This document shows positions 12,552 to 26,987 of a stretch of 64,000 bases of DNA, in pieces. Where the stretch lies: positions 68,041,917 through 68,105,916 of the forward strand of contig CM049319.1 in assembly GCA_026874595.1 (NCBI GenBank). The letters run 5' to 3'. Made by a program: the position numbers and the translations under genes. Origin of the DNA: Sipunculus nudus. Its lineage: Eukaryota; Annelida; Sipuncula; Golfingiida; Sipunculidae. Numbering within the stretch: position 1 is the first letter of the stretch; each line of letters starts with the position of its first letter. The notes under the pieces are model-generated. The model saw nothing but the letters and a program-made list of their open reading frames with translations, searched no databases and was not told the origin of the DNA.

Positions 12552-15500
12552 TAGAGCATAGGAAAGTGAATCTCGTTGTTGAACCGTGCCGCCGTGTAGA
12601 GGATATGAAAGTGAACCTCGTATGTGAACCGTGCCACCGAGTAGAGCATAGGAAAGTCAATCTCGTTGTTGAACCGTGCCACCCTGTCGAGCATAGGAAA
12701 GTGAACCTCGTATATGAACCGTTCCGCCGAGTAGAGCATAGGAAAGTGAACCTCGTATATGAACCGTGCCACCGTGTAGAGCATAGGAAAGTGAAAATCG
12801 TTGTTGAACCGTGCCACCGAGTAGAGGATATGAAAGTGAACCTCGTATGTGAACCGTGCCGCCGTGTAGAGCATAGGAAAGTGAACCTCGTATATGAACC
12901 GTTCAGCCATGAAGAGCATAGGAGAGTGAACCTCGTATATGAACAGTGCCGCCATGTAGAGCATAGGAAAGTGAACCTCGTATATGAACCGTTCAGCCAT
13001 GAAGAGCATAGGAGAGTGAACCTCGTATATGAACAGTGCCGCCATGTAGAGCATAGGAAAGTGAACCTCGTATATTAACCGTTCCGCCGAGTAGAGCATA
13101 GGAAAGTGAACCTCGTATCTGAACCGTGCCACCGTGTAGAGCATAGGAAAGTGAACCTCGTTGTTGAACCGTGCCACCCTGTAGAGCATAGGAAAGTGAA
13201 CCTCGTATATGAACCGTTCCGCCGAATAGAGCATAGGAAAGTGAACCTCGTATATGAACCCTGCCACCGTGTAGAGCATAGGAAAGTGAACCTCGTTGTT
13301 GAACCGTGCCACCCTGTAGAGCATAGGAGAGTGAACCTCGTATGTGAACCTTGCCGCCGTGTAGAGCATAGGAAAGTGAACCTCGTTGTTGAACCGTGCC
13401 ACCGTGTAGAGCATAGGAAAGTGAACCTCTTATATGAACCGTGCCACCCTGTAGTGCATAGGAAAATGAACCTCGTATATGAACCGTGCCACCGAGTAGA
13501 GCATAGGAAAGTGAACCTCGTATATGAACCGTTCAGCCATGTAGAGCATAGGAGAGTGAACCTCGTATGTGAACCGTGCCGCCGTGTAGAGCATAGGAGA
13601 GTGAACCTCGTATGTGAACCGTGCCGCCGTGTAGAGGATATGAAAGTGAACCTCGTTGTTGAACCGTGCCACCGAGTAGAGGATATGAAAGTGAACCTCG
13701 TATGTGAACCGTGCCGCCGTGTAGAGGATATGAAAGTGAACCTCGTATATGAACCGTGCCACCGAGTAGAGCATAGGAAAGTGAATCTCGTTGTTGAACC
13801 GTGCCGCCGTGTAGAGGATATGAAAGTGAACCTCGTATGTGAACCGTGCCAACGAGTAGAGCATAGGAAAGTCAATCTCGTTGTTGAACCGTGCCACCCT
13901 GTCGAGCATAGGAAAGTGAACCTCGTATATGAACCGTTCCGCCGAGTAGAGCATAGGAAAGTGAACCTCGTATATGAACCGTGCCACCGTGTAGAGCATA
14001 GGAAAGTGAACCTCGTATATGAACCGTTCAGCCATGTAGAGCATAGGAGAGTGAACCTCGTATGTGAACCGTGCCGCCGTGTAGAGCATAGGAAAGTGAA
14101 CCTCGTATATGAACCGTTCAGCCATGAAGAGCATAGGAGAGTGAACCTCGTATATGAACAGTGCCGCCATGTAGAGCATAGGAAAGTGAACCTCGTATAT
14201 TAACCGTTCCGCCGAGTAGAGCATAGGAAAGTGAACCTCGTATCTGAACCGTGCCACCGTGTAGAGCATAGGAAAGTGAACCTCGTATATGAACCGTGCC
14301 ACCCTGTAGAGCATAGGAAAGTGAACCTCGTATATGAACCGTTCCGCCGAATAGAGCATAGGAAAGTTAACCTCGTATATGAACCCTGCCACCGTGTAAA
14401 GCATAGGAAAGTGAACCTCGTTGTTGAACCGTGCCACCCTGTAGAGCATAGGAGAGTAAACCTCGTATGTGAACCTTGCCGCCGTGTAGAGCATAGGAAA
14501 GTGAACCTCGTTGTTGAACCGTGCCACCCTGTAGAGCATAGGAGAGTGAACCTCGTATGTGAACCTTGCCGCCGTGTAGAGCATAGGAAAGTGAACCTCA
14601 TTGTTGAACCGTGCCACCGTGTAGAGCATAGGAAAGTGAACCTCTTATATGAACCGTGCCACCCTGTAGAGCATAGGAAAATGAACCTCGTATATGAACC
14701 GTGCCACCGAGTAGAGCATAGGAAAGTGAACCTCGTATATGAACCGTTCAGCCATGTAGAGCATAGGAGAGTGAACCTCGTATGTGAACCGTGCCGCCGT
14801 GTAGAGCATAGGAGAGTGAACCTCGTATGTGAACCGTGCCGCCGTGTAGAGGATATGAAAGTGAACCTCGTTGTTGAACCGTGCCACCGAGTAGAGGATA
14901 TGAAAGTGAACCTCGTATGTGAACCGTGCCGCCGTGTAGAGGATATGAAAGTGAACCTCGTATATGAACCGTGCCACCGAGTAGAGCATAGGAAAGTGAA
15001 TCTCGTTGTTGAACCGTGCCGCCGTGTAGAGGATATGAAAGTGAACCTCGTATGTGAACCGTGCCACCGAGTAGAGCATAGGAAAGTCAATCTCGTTGTT
15101 GAACCGTGCCACCCTGTCGAGCATAGGAAAGTGAACCTCGTATATGAACCGTTCCGCCGAGTAGAGCATAGGAAAGTGAACCTCGTATATGAACCGTGCC
15201 ACCGTGTAGAGCATAGGAAAGTGAAAATCGTTGTTGAACCGTGCCACCGAGTAGAGGATATGAAAGTGAACCTCGTATTTGAACCGTGCCGCCGTGTAGA
15301 GGATATGAAAGTGAACCTCGCATGTGAACCGGACCGCCGTGTAGAGGATATGAAAGTGAACCTCGTATATGAACCGTGCCACCGAGTAGAGCATAGGAAA
15401 GTGAACCTCGTATATGAACCGTTCAGCCATGTAGAGCATAGGAGAGTGAACCTCGTATGTGAACCGTGCCGCCGTGTAGAGCATAGGAAAGTGAACCTCG

Positions 15501-18500
15501 TATATGAACCGTTCAGCCATGTAGAGCATAGGAGGGTGAACCTCGTATGTGAACCGTGCCGCCGTGTAGAGCATAGGAAAGTGAACCTCGTATATGAACC
15601 GTTCAGCCATGTAGAGCATAGGAGAGTGAACCTCGTATGTGAACCGTGCCGCCGTGTAGAGCATGGGAGAGTGAACCTCGTATGTAAACCGTGCCGCCGT
15701 GTAGAGCATGGGAGAGTGAACCTCGTTGTTGAACCGTTCCACCCTGTAGAGCATAGGAAAGTGAACCTCATATATGAACCGTTCCGCCGAGTAGAGCATA
15801 GGAAAGTGAACCTCGTATATGAACCGTGCCACCGTGTAGAGCATAGGAAATTGAACCTCGTTTTTGAACCGTGCCACCGTGTAGAGCAAAGGAAAGTGAA
15901 CCTCGTATATGAACCGTGACACCGTGTAGAGCATAGGAAAGTGAACCTCGTATATGAACCGTGCCACCGTGTAGAGCATAGGAAAGTGAACCTCGTATAT
16001 GAACCGTGCCACCCTGTAGAGCATAGGAAAGTGAACCTCGTATATGAACCGTGCCACCCTGTAGAGCATAGGAAAGTGAACCTCGTATATGAACCGTTCC
16101 GCCGAGTAGAGCATAGGAAAGTGAACCTCGTATATGAACCGTGCCACCGTGTAGAGCATAGGAAAGTGAACCTCGTTGTTGAACCGTGCCACCGAGTAGA
16201 GCATAGGAAAGTGAACCTCGTTCTCAAACCATTCCGCCATGTAAGGCAGAGGACACTGAATCTGGTTGTCGAACCGTGCCACCGAGTGGAGCATAGGAAA
16301 GTGAATCTCGTTGTTGAACAGTGCCGCCGTGTAGAGGATATGAAAGTGATTCTCGTATATGAACCGTGCCACCGAGTAGAGCATAGGAGAGTGAATCTCG
16401 TTGTTGAACCGTGCCGCCGTGTAGAGGATATGAAAGTGAACCTCGTATGTGAACCGTGCCGCCGTGTAGAGGATATGAAAGTGAACCTCGTATATGAACC
16501 GTGCCACCGAGTAGAGCATAGGAAAGTGAACCTCGTATATGAACGGTTCAGCCATGTAGAGCATAGGAGAGTGAACCTCGTATGTGAACCGTGCCGCAAT
16601 GTAGAGCATAGGAAAGTGAACCTCGTATATGAACCGTTCAGCCATGTAGAGCATAGGAGAGTGAACCTCGTATGTGAACCGTGCCGCCGTGTAGAGCATA
16701 GGAAAGTGAACCTCGTATATGAACCGTTCAGCCATGAAGAGCATAGGAGAGTGAACCTCGTATATGAACAGTGCCGCCATGTGAATCATAGGAAAGTGAA
16801 CCTCGTATATTAACCGTTTCGCCGAGTAGAGCATAGGAAAGTGAACCTCGTATATGAACCGTGCCACCGTGTAGAGCATAGGAAAGTGAACCTCGTTGTT
16901 GAACCGTGCCACCCTGTAGAGCATAGGAAAGTGAACCTCGTATATGAACCGTTCCGCCGAATAGAGCATAGGAAAGTGAACCTCGTATATGAACCCTGCC
17001 ACCGTGTAGAGCATAGGAAAGTGAACCTCGTTGTTGAACCGTGCCAACCTGTAGAGCATAGGAGAGTGAACCTCGTATGTGAACCTTGCCGCCGTGTAGA
17101 GCATAGGAAAGTGAACCTCGTTGTTGAACCGTGCCACCGTGTAGAGCATATGAAAGTGAACCTCGTATATGAACCGTGCCACCCTGTAGAACATAGGAAA
17201 ATGAACCTCGTATAAGAACCGTGCCACCGAGTAGAGCATAGGAAAGTGAACCTCGTATATGAACCGTTCAGCCATGTAGAGCATAGGAGAGTGAACCTCG
17301 TATGTGAACCGTGCCGCCGTGTAGAGCATAGGAAAGTGAACCTCGTATATGAACCGTTCAGCCATGTAGAGCATAGGAGAGTGAACCTCGTATGTGAACC
17401 GTGCCACCGTGTAGAGCATAGGAAAGTGAACCTCGTATATGAACCGTTCAGCCATGAAGAGCATAGGAGAGTGAACCTCGTATATGAACAGTGCCGCCAT
17501 GTAGAGCATAGGAAAGTGAACCTCGTATATTAACCGTTCCGCCGAGTAGAGCATAGGAAAGTGAACCTCGTATCTGAACCGTGCCACCGTGTAGAGCATA
17601 GGAAAGTGAACCTCGTTGTTGAACCGTGCCACCCTGTAGAGCATAGGAAAGTGAACCTCGTATATGAACCGTTCCGCCGAATAGAGCATAGGAAAGTGAA
17701 CCTCGTATATGAACCCTGCCACCGTGTAGAGCATAGGAAAGTGAACCTCGTTGTTGAACCGTGCCACCCTGTAGAGCATAGGAGAGTGAACCTCGTATGT
17801 GAACCTTGCCGCCGTGTAGAGCATAGGAAAGTGAACCTCGTTGTTGAACCGTGCCACCGTGTAGAGCATAGGAAAGTGAACCTCTTATATGAACCGTGCC
17901 ACCCTGTAGTGCATAGGAAAATGAACCTCGTATATGAACCGTGCCACCGAGTAGAGCATAGGAAAGTGAACCTCGTATATGAACCGTTCAGCCATGTAGA
18001 GCATAGGAGAGTGAACCTCGTATGTGAACCGTGCCGCCGTGTAGAGCATAGGAGAGTGAACCTCGTATGTGAACCGTGCCGCCGTGTAGAGGATATGAAA
18101 GTGAACCTCGTTGTTGAACCGTGCCACCGAGTAGAGGATATGAAAGTGAACCTCGTATGTGAACCGTGCCGCCGTGTAGAGGATATGAAAGTGAACCTCG
18201 TATATGAACCGTGCCACCGAGTAGAGCATAGGAAAGTGAATCTCGTTGTTGAACCGTGCCGCCGTGTAGAGGATATGAAAGTGAACCTCGTATGTGAACC
18301 GTGCCAACGATTAGAGCATAGGAAAGTCAATCTCGTTGTTGAACCGTGCCACCCTGTCGAGCATAGGAAAGTGAACCTCGTATATGAACCGTTCCGCCGA
18401 GTAGAGCATAGGAAAGTGAACCTCGTATATGAACCGTGCCACCGTGTAGAGCATAGGAAAGTGAACCTCGTATATGAACCGTTCAGCCATGTAGAGCATA

Positions 18501-21500
18501 GGAGAGTGAACCTCGTATGTGAACCGTGCCGCCGTGTAGAGCATAGGAAAGTGAACCTCGTATATGAACCGTTCAGCCATGAAGAGCATAGGAGAGTGAA
18601 CCTCGTATATGAACAGTGCCGCCATGTAGAGCATAGGAAAGTGAACCTCGTATATTAACCGTTCCGCCGATTAGAGCATAGGAAAGTGAACCTCGTATCT
18701 GAACCGTGCCACCGTGTAGAGCATAGGAAAGTGAACCTCGTATATGAACCGTGCCACCCTGTAGAGCATAGGAAAGTGAACCTCGTATATGAACCGTTCC
18801 GCCGAATAGAGCATAGGAAAGTGAACCTCGTATATGAACCCTGCCACCGTGTAAAGCATAGGAAAGTGAACCTCGTTGTTGAACCGTGCCACCCTGTAGA
18901 GCATAGGAGAGTAAACCTCGTATGTGAACCTTGCCGCCGTGTAGAACATAGGAAAGTGAACCTCGTTGTTGAACCGTGCCACCCTGTAGAGCATAGGAGA
19001 GTGAACCTCGTATGTGAACCTTGCCGCCGTGTAGAGCATAGGAAAGTGAACCTCATTGTTGAACCGTGCCACCGTGTAGAGCATAGGAAAGTGAACCTCT
19101 TATATGAACCGTGCCACCCTGTAGAGCATAGGAAAATGAACCTCGTATATGAACCGTGCCACCGAGTAGAGCATAGGAAAGTGAACCTCGTATATGAACC
19201 GTTCAGCCATGTAGAGCATAGGAGAGTGAACCTCGTATGTGAACCGTGCCGCCGTGTAGAGCATAGGAGAGTGAACCTCGTATGTGAACCGTGCCGCCGT
19301 GTAGAGGATATGAAAGTGAACCTCGTTGTTGAACCGTGCCACCGAGTAGAGGATATGAAAGTGAACCTCGTATGTGAACCGTGCCGCCGTGTAGAGGATA
19401 TGAAAGTGAACCTCGTATATGAACCGTGCCACCGAGTAGAGCATAGGAAAGTGAATCTCGTTGTTGAACCGTGCCGCCGTGTAGAGGATATGAAAGTGAA
19501 CCTCGTATGTGAACCGTGCCACCGAGTAGAGCATAGGAAAGTCAATCTCGTTGTTGAACCGTGCCACCCTGTCGAGCATAGGAAAGTGAACCTCGTATAT
19601 GAACCGTTCCGCCGAGTAGAGCATAGGAAAGTGAACCTCGTATATGAACCGTGCCACCGTGTAGAGCATAGAAAAGTGAAAATCGTTGTTGAACCGTGCC
19701 ACCGAGTAGAGGATATGAAAGTGAACCTCGTATTTGAACCGTGCCGCCGTGTAGAGGATATGAAAGTGAACCTCGCATGTGAACCGTGCCGCCGTGTAGA
19801 GGATATGAAAGTGAACCTCGTATATGAACCGTGCCACCGAGTAGAGCATAGGAAAGTGAACCTCGTATATGAACCGTTCAGCCATGTAGAGCATAGGAGA
19901 GTGAACCTCGTATGTGAACCGTGCCGCCGTGTAGAGCATAGGAAAGTGAACCTCGTATATGAACCGTTCAGCCATGTAGAGCATAGGAGGGTGAACCTCG
20001 TATGTGAACCGTGCCGCCGTGTAGAGCATAGGAAAGTGAACCTCGTTTTTGAACCGTGCCACCGTGTAGAGCAAAGGAAAGTGAACCTCGTATATGAACC
20101 GTGCCACCGTGTAGAGCATAGGAAAGTGAACCTCGTATATGAACCGTGCCACCGTGTAGAGCATAGGAAAGTGAACCTCGTATATGAACCGTGCCACCCT
20201 GTAGAGCATAGGAAAGTGAACCTCGTATATGAACCGTGCCACCCTGTAGAGCATAGGAAAGTGAACCTCGTATATGAACCGTTCCGCCGAGTAGAGCATA
20301 GGAAAGTGAACCTCGTATATGAACCGTGCCACCGTGTAGAGCATAGGAAAGTGAACCTCGTTGTTGAACCGTGCCACCGAGTAGAGCATAGGAAAGTGAA
20401 CCTCGTTCTCAAACCATTCCGCCATGTAAGGGAGAGGACACTGAATCTGGTTGTCGAACCGTGCCACCGAGTGGAGCATAGGAAAGTGAATCTCGTTGTT
20501 GAACAGTGCCGCCGTGTAGAGGATATGAAAGTGAACCTCGTATATGAACCGTGCCACCGAGTAGAGCATAGGAGAGTGAATCTCGTTGTTGAACCGTGCC
20601 GCCGTGTAGAGGATATGAAAGTGAACCTCGTATGTGAACCGTGCCGCCGTGTAGAGGATATGAAAGTGAACCTCGTATATGAACCGTGCCACCGAGTAGA
20701 GCATAGGAAAGTGAACCTCGTATATGAACCGTTCAGCCATGTAGAGCATAGGAGAGTGAACCTCGTATGTGAACCGTGCCGCCCTGTAGAGCATAGGAAA
20801 GTGAACCTCGTATATGAACCGTTCAGCCATGTTGAGCATAGGAGAGTGAACCTCGTATGTGAACCGTGCCGCCGTGTAGAGCTTAGGAAAGTGAACCTCG
20901 TATATGAACCGTTCAGCCATGAAGAGCATAGGAAAGTGAACCTCGTATATGAACAGTGCCGCCATGTGAATCATAGGAAAGTGAACCTCGTATATTAACC
21001 GTTTCGCCGAGTAGAGCATAGGAAAATCTCGTATATGAACCGTGCCACCGTGTAGAGCATAGGAAAGTGAACCTCGTTGTTGAACCGTGCCACCCTGTAG
21101 AGCATAGGAAAGTGAACCTCGTATATGAACCGTTCCGCCGAATAGAGCATAGGAAAGTGAACCTCGTATATGAACCCTGCCACCGTGTAGAGCATAGGAA
21201 AGTGAACCTCGTTGTTGAACCGTGCCACCCTGTAGAGCATAGGAAAGTGAACCTCGTTGTTGAACCGTGCCACCGTGTAGAGCATATGAAAGTGAACCTC
21301 GTATATGAACCGTGCCACCCTGTAGAGCATAGGAAAATGAACCTCGTATAAGAACCGTGCCACCGAGTAGAGCATAGGAAAGTGAACCTCGTATATGAAC
21401 CGTTCAGCCATGTAGAGCATAGGAGAGTGAACCTCGTATGTGAACCGTGCCGCCGTGTAGAGCATAGGAAAGTGAACCTCGTATATGAACCGTTCAGCCA

Positions 21501-24500
21501 TGTAGAGCATAGGAGAGTGAACCTCGTATATGAACCGTTCCGCCGGGTAGAGCATAGGAAAGTGAACCTCGTATATGAACCGTGCCACCGTGTAGAGCAT
21601 AGGAAAGTGAACCTCGTTGTTGAACCGTGCCACCGAGTAGAGCATAGGAAAGTGAACCTCGTTCTCAAACCATTCCGCCATGTAAGGCAGAGGACACTGA
21701 ATCTGGTTGTCGAACTGTGCCACCGAGTGGAGCATGGGAAAGTGAATCTCGTTGTTGAACCGTGCCGCCGTGTAGAGGATATGAAAGTGAACCTCGTATA
21801 TGAAGCATGCCACCGAGTAGAGCATAGGAGAGTGAATCTCGTTGTTGAACCGTGCCGCCGTGTAGAGGATATGAAAGTGAATCTCGTTGTTGAACCGTGC
21901 CGCCGTGTAGAGCATAGGAAAGTCAATCTCGTTGTTGAACCGTGCCACCCTGTCGAGCATAGGAAAGTGAACCTCGTATATGAACCGTTCCGCCGAGTAG
22001 AGCATAGGAAAGTGAACCTCGTATATGAACCGTGCCACCGTGTAGAGCATAGGAAAGTGAAAATCGTTGTTGAACCGTGCCACCGAGTAGAGGATATGAA
22101 AGTGAACCTCGTATGTGAACCGTGCCGCCGTGTAGAGGATATGAAAGTGAACCTCGCATGTGAACCGTGCCGCCGTGTAGAGGATATGAAAGTGAACCTC
22201 GTATATGAACCGTGCCACCGAGTAGAGCATAGGAAAGTGAACCTCGTATATGAACCGTTCAGCCATGTAGAGCATAGGAGAGTGAACCTCGTATGTGAAC
22301 CGTGCCGCCGTGTAGAGCATAGGAAAGTGAACCTCGTATATGAACCGTTCAGCCATGTAGAGCATAGGAGGGTGAACCTCGTATGTGAACCGTGCCGCCG
22401 TGTAGAGCATAGGAAAGTGAACCTCGTATATGAACCGTTCAGCCATGTAGAGCATAGGAGAGTGAACCTCGTATGTGAACCGTGCCGCCGTGTAGAGCAT
22501 GGGAGAGTGAACCTCGTATGTAAACCGTGCCGCCGTGTAGAGCATGGGAGAGTGAACCTCGTTGTTGAACCGTGCCACCCTGTAGAGCATAGGAAAGTTA
22601 ACCTCGTATATGAACCGTTCCGCCGAGTAGAGCATAGGAAAGTGAACCTCGTATATGAACCGTGCCACCGTGTAGAGCATAGGAAAGTGAACCTCGTATA
22701 TGAACCGTGCCACCCTGTAGAGCATAGGAAAGTGAACCTCGTATATGAACCGTGCCAGCCTGTAGAGCATAGGAAAGTGAACCTCGTATATGAACCGTTC
22801 CGCCGAGTAGAGCATAGGAAAGTGAACCTCGTATATGAACCGTGCCACCGTGTAGAGCATAGGAAAGTGAACCTCGTTGTTGAACCGTGCCACCGAGTAG
22901 AGCATAGGAAAGTGAACCTCGTTCTCAAACCATTCCGCCATGTAAGGCAGAGGACACTGAATCTGGTTGTCGAACCGTGCCACCGAGTGGAGCATAGGAA
23001 AGTGAATCTCGTTGTTGAACAGTGCCGCCGTGTAGAGGATATGAAAGTGAACCTCGTATATGAACCGTGCCACCGAGTAGAGCATAGGAGAGTGAATCTC
23101 GTTGTTGAACCGTGCCGCCGTGTAGAGGATATGAAAGTGAACCTCGTATGTGAACCGTGCCGCCGTGTAGAGGATATGAAAGTGAACCTCGTATATGAAC
23201 CGTGCCACCAAGTAGAGCATAGGAAAGTGAACCTCGTATATGAACCGTTCAGCCATGTAGAGCATAGGAGAGTGAACCTCGTATGTGAACCGTGCCGCCG
23301 TGTAGAGCATAGGAAAGTGAACCTCGTATATGAACCGTTCACCAATGTAGAGCATAGGAGAGGGAACCTCGTATATGAACCGTGCCGCCATGTAGAGATT
23401 AGGAAAGTGAACCTCGTATATGACCCGTTCCGCCGAGTAGAGCATAGGAAAGTGAACCTCGTATATGAACCGTGCCACCGTGTAGAGCATAGGAAAGTGA
23501 ACCTCGTATATGAACCGTGCCACCCTGTAGAGCATAGGAAAGTGAACCTCGTATATGAACCGTGCCACCCTGTAAAGCATAGGAAAGTGAACCTCGTATA
23601 TGAACCGTTCCGCCGAGTAGAGCATAGGAAAGTGAACCTCGTATATGAACCGTGCCACCGTGTAGAGCATAGGAAAGTGAACCTCGTTGTTGAACCGTGC
23701 CACCGAGTAGAGCATAGGAAAGTGAACCTCGTTCTCAAACCATTCCGCCATGTAAGGCAAAGGACACTGATTCTGGTTGTCGAACCGTGCCACCGAGTGG
23801 AGCATAGGAAAGTGAATCTCGTTGTTGAACCGTGCCGCCGTGTAGAGGATATGAAAGTGAACCTCGTATATGAACCGTGCCACCGAGTAGAGCATAGGAG
23901 AGTGAATCTCGTTGTTGAACCGTGCCGCCGTGTAGAGGATATGAAAGTGAACCTCGTATGTGAACCGTGCCGCCGTGTAGAGGATATGAAAGTGAACCTC
24001 GTATATGAACCGTGCCACCGAGTAGAGCATAGGAAAGTGAACCTCGTATATGAACCGTTCAGCCATGTAGAGCATAGGAGAGTGAACCTCGTATGTGAAC
24101 CGTGCCGCCGTGTAGAGCATAGGAAAGTGAACCTCGTATATGAACCGTTCAGCCATGTAGAGCATAGGAGAGTGAACCTGGTATGTGAACCGTGCCGCCG
24201 TGTAGAGCATAGGAAAGTGAACCTCGTATATGAACCGTTCAGCCATGAAGAGCATAGGAGAGTGAACCTCGTATATGAACAGTGCCGCCATGTGAATCAT
24301 AGGAAAGTGAACCTCGTATATTAACCGTTCCGCCGAGTAGAGCATAGGAAAGTGAACCTCGTATATGAACCGTGCCACCGTGTAGAGCATAGGAAAGTGA
24401 ACCTCGTTGTTGAACCGTGCCACCCTGTAGAGCATAGGAAAGTGAACCTCGTATATGAACCGTTCCGCCGAATAGAGCATAGGAAAGTGAACCTCGTATA

Positions 24501-24632
24501 TGAACCCTGCCACCGTGTAGAGCATAGGAAAGTGAACCTCGTTGTTGAACCGTGCCACCCTGTAGAGCATAGGAGAGTGAACCTCGTATGTGAACCTTGC
24601 CGCCGTGTAGAGCATAGGAAAGTGAACCTCGT
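12552..24632. repeat. 12,551-bp higher-order repeat, family 1, copy 2
   Basis: This is the second, adjacent copy of the 279-monomer unit. It follows copy 1 monomer by monomer until 24632; at 24633 it reads T where the copy 1 equivalent (12082) reads A, and the order of monomer types then changes. It shares with copy 1, but not with copy 3, four variants at 16350-16351, 16545, about 16598 and 17047. This makes copies 1 and 2 closest relatives in that stretch. It carries the same 41-bp monomer as copy 1, at 21012-21052. Confidence 0.92.
21012..21052. repeat. 41-bp short monomer, copy 2
   Basis: The same 4-bp loss as at 8461, exactly 12,551 bp downstream. Sharing it shows that the deletion came before the duplication. 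Confidence 0.93.
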
Positions 24633-25192
24633 TGTTGAACCGTGCCACCGTGTAGAGCATATGAAAGTGAACCTCGTATATGAACCGTGCCACCCTGTAG
24701 AGCATAGGAAAATGAACCTCGTATAAGAACCGTGCCACCGAGTAGAGCATAGGAAAGTGAACCTCGTATATGAACCGTTCAGCCATGTAGAGCATAGGAG
24801 AGTGAACCTCGTATGTGAACCGTGCCGCCGTGTAGAGCATAGGAAAGTGAACCTCGTATATGAACCGTTCAGCCATGTAGAGCATAGGAGAGTGAACCTC
24901 GTATGTGAACCGTGCCGCCGTGTAGAGCATAGGAAAGTGAACCTCGTATATGAACCGTTCAGCCATGTAGAGCATAGGAGAGTGAACCTTGTATATGAAC
25001 CGTGCCGCCATGTAGAGATTAGGAAAGTGAACCTCGTATATGAACCGTTCCGCCGAGTAGAGCATAGGAAAGTGAACCTCGTATATGAACCGTGCCACCG
25101 AGTAGAGCATAGGAAAGTGAATCTCGTTGTTGAACCGTGCCGCCGTGTAGAGGATATGAAAGTGAACCTCGTATATGAACCGTGCCGCCGTG

Positions 25193-25235
25193 TAGAGGAT
25201 ATGAAAGTGACTCGTATATGAACCGTGCCACCGAG
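25193..25235. repeat. 43-bp short monomer (2-bp deletion), mosaic region
   Basis: The unit reads AAAGTGACTCG instead of AAAGTGAACCTCG, so two bases are missing. It is the first of four such monomers and the only one left of the 4.05-kb repeat. Confidence 0.92.
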
Positions 25236-25573
25236 TAGAGCATAGGAAAGTGAACCTCGTATATGAACCGTTCAGCCATGTAGAGCATAGGAGAGTGAAC
25301 CTCGTATGTGAACCGTGCTGCCCTGTAGAGCATAGGAAAGTGAACCTCATATATGAACCGTTCAGCCATGTAGAGCATAGGAAAGTGAACCTCGTATATG
25401 AACCGTGCCACCCTGTAGAGCATAGGAAAGTGAACCTCGTATATGAACCGTTCCGCCGAGTAGAGCATAGGAAAGTGAACCTCGTATATGAACCGTGCCA
25501 CCGTGTAGAGCATAGGAAAGTGAACCTCGTTGTTGAACCGTGCCACCGAGTAGAGCATAGGAAAGTGAACCTC

Positions 25574-26833
25574 GTTCTCAAACCATTCCGCCATGTAAGG
25601 CAAAGGACACTGATTCTGGTTGTCGAACCGTGCCACCGAGTGGAGCATAGGAAAGTGAATCTCGTTGTTGAACCGTGCCGCCGTGTAGAGGATATGAAAG
25701 TGAACCTCGTATATGAACCGTGCCACCGAGTAGAGCATAGGAGAGTGAATCTCGTTGTTGAACCGTGCCGCCGTGTAGAGGATATGAAAGTGAACCTCGT
25801 ATGTGAACCGTGCCGCCGTGTAGAGGATATGAAAGTGAACCTCGTATATGAACCGTGCCACCGAGTAGAGCATAGGAAAGTGAACCTCGTATATGAACCG
25901 TTCAGCCATGTAGAGCATAGGAGAGTGAACCTCGTATGTGAACCGTTCAGCCATGTAGAGCATAGGAGAGTGAACCTCGTATGTGAACCGTGCCGCCGTG
26001 TAGAGCATAGGAAAGTGAACCTCGTATATGAACCGTTCAGCCATGAAGAGCATAGGAGAGTGAACCTCGTATATGAACCGTGCCGCCATGTAGAGCATAG
26101 GAAAGTGAACCTCGTATATTAACCGTTCCGCCGAGTAGAGCATAGGAAAGTGAACCTCGTATATGAACCGTGCCACCGTGTAGAGCATAGGAAAGTGAAC
26201 CTCGTTGTTGAACCGTGCCACCCTGTAGAGCATAGGAAAGTGAACCTCGTATATGAACCGTTCCGCCGAATAGAGCATAGGAAAGTGAACCTCGTATATG
26301 AACCGTGCCACCGTGTAGAGCATAGGAAAGTGAACCTCGTTGTTGAACCGTGCCACCCTGTAGAGCATAGGAAAGTGAACCTCGTATGTGAACCTTTCCG
26401 CCGTGTAGAGCATAGGAAAGTGAACCTCGTATATGAACCGTTCACCAATGTAGAGCATAGGAGAGTGAACCTCGTATATGAACCGTGCCGCCATGTAGAG
26501 ATTAGGAAAGTGAACCTCGTATATGAACCGTTCCGCCGAGTAGAGCATAGGAAAGTGAACCTCGTATATGAACCGTGCCACCGTGTAGAGCATAGGAAAG
26601 TGAACCTCGTATATGAACCGTGCCACCCTGTAGAGCATAGGAAAGTGAACCTCGTATATGAACCGTGCCACCCTGTAGAGCATAGGAAAGTGAACCTCGT
26701 ATATGAACCGTTCCGCCGAGTAGAGCATAGGAAAGTGAACCTCGTATATGAACCGTGCCACCGTGTAGAGCATAGGAAAGTGAACCTCGTTGTTGAACCG
26801 TGCCACCGAGTAGAGCATAGGAAAGTGAACCTC
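25574..26833. repeat. 28-monomer (1,260-bp) unit between marker dimers
   Basis: Marker dimers are exactly 1,260 bp apart here and also at 9110-10370, 21661-22921, 33306-34566 and 43564-44824. The interval 7854-9110 is 1,256 bp, which is the same length less the 4-bp deletion. Twenty-eight monomers is therefore a recurring spacing in both families. Other recurring spacings are 810, 1125, 1170, 1618 and 4185 bp. Confidence 0.8.
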
Positions 26834-26945
26834 GTTCTCAAACCATTCCGCCATGTAAGGCAAAGGACACTGATTCTGGTTGTCGAACCGTGCCACCGAG
26901 TGGAGCATAGGAAAGTGAATCTCGTTGTTGAACCGTGCCGCCGTG

Positions 26946-26987
26946 TAGAGGATATGAAATTCCTCGTATATGAACCGTGCCACCGAG
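26946..26987. repeat. 42-bp short monomer, single occurrence
   Basis: The unit reads GATATGAAATTCCTCG where relatives read GATATGAAAGTGAACCTCG. Three bases are lost net, with a local change. It was not seen elsewhere in the window, so it is a recent private event. The length change keeps the reading frame. Confidence 0.88.
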
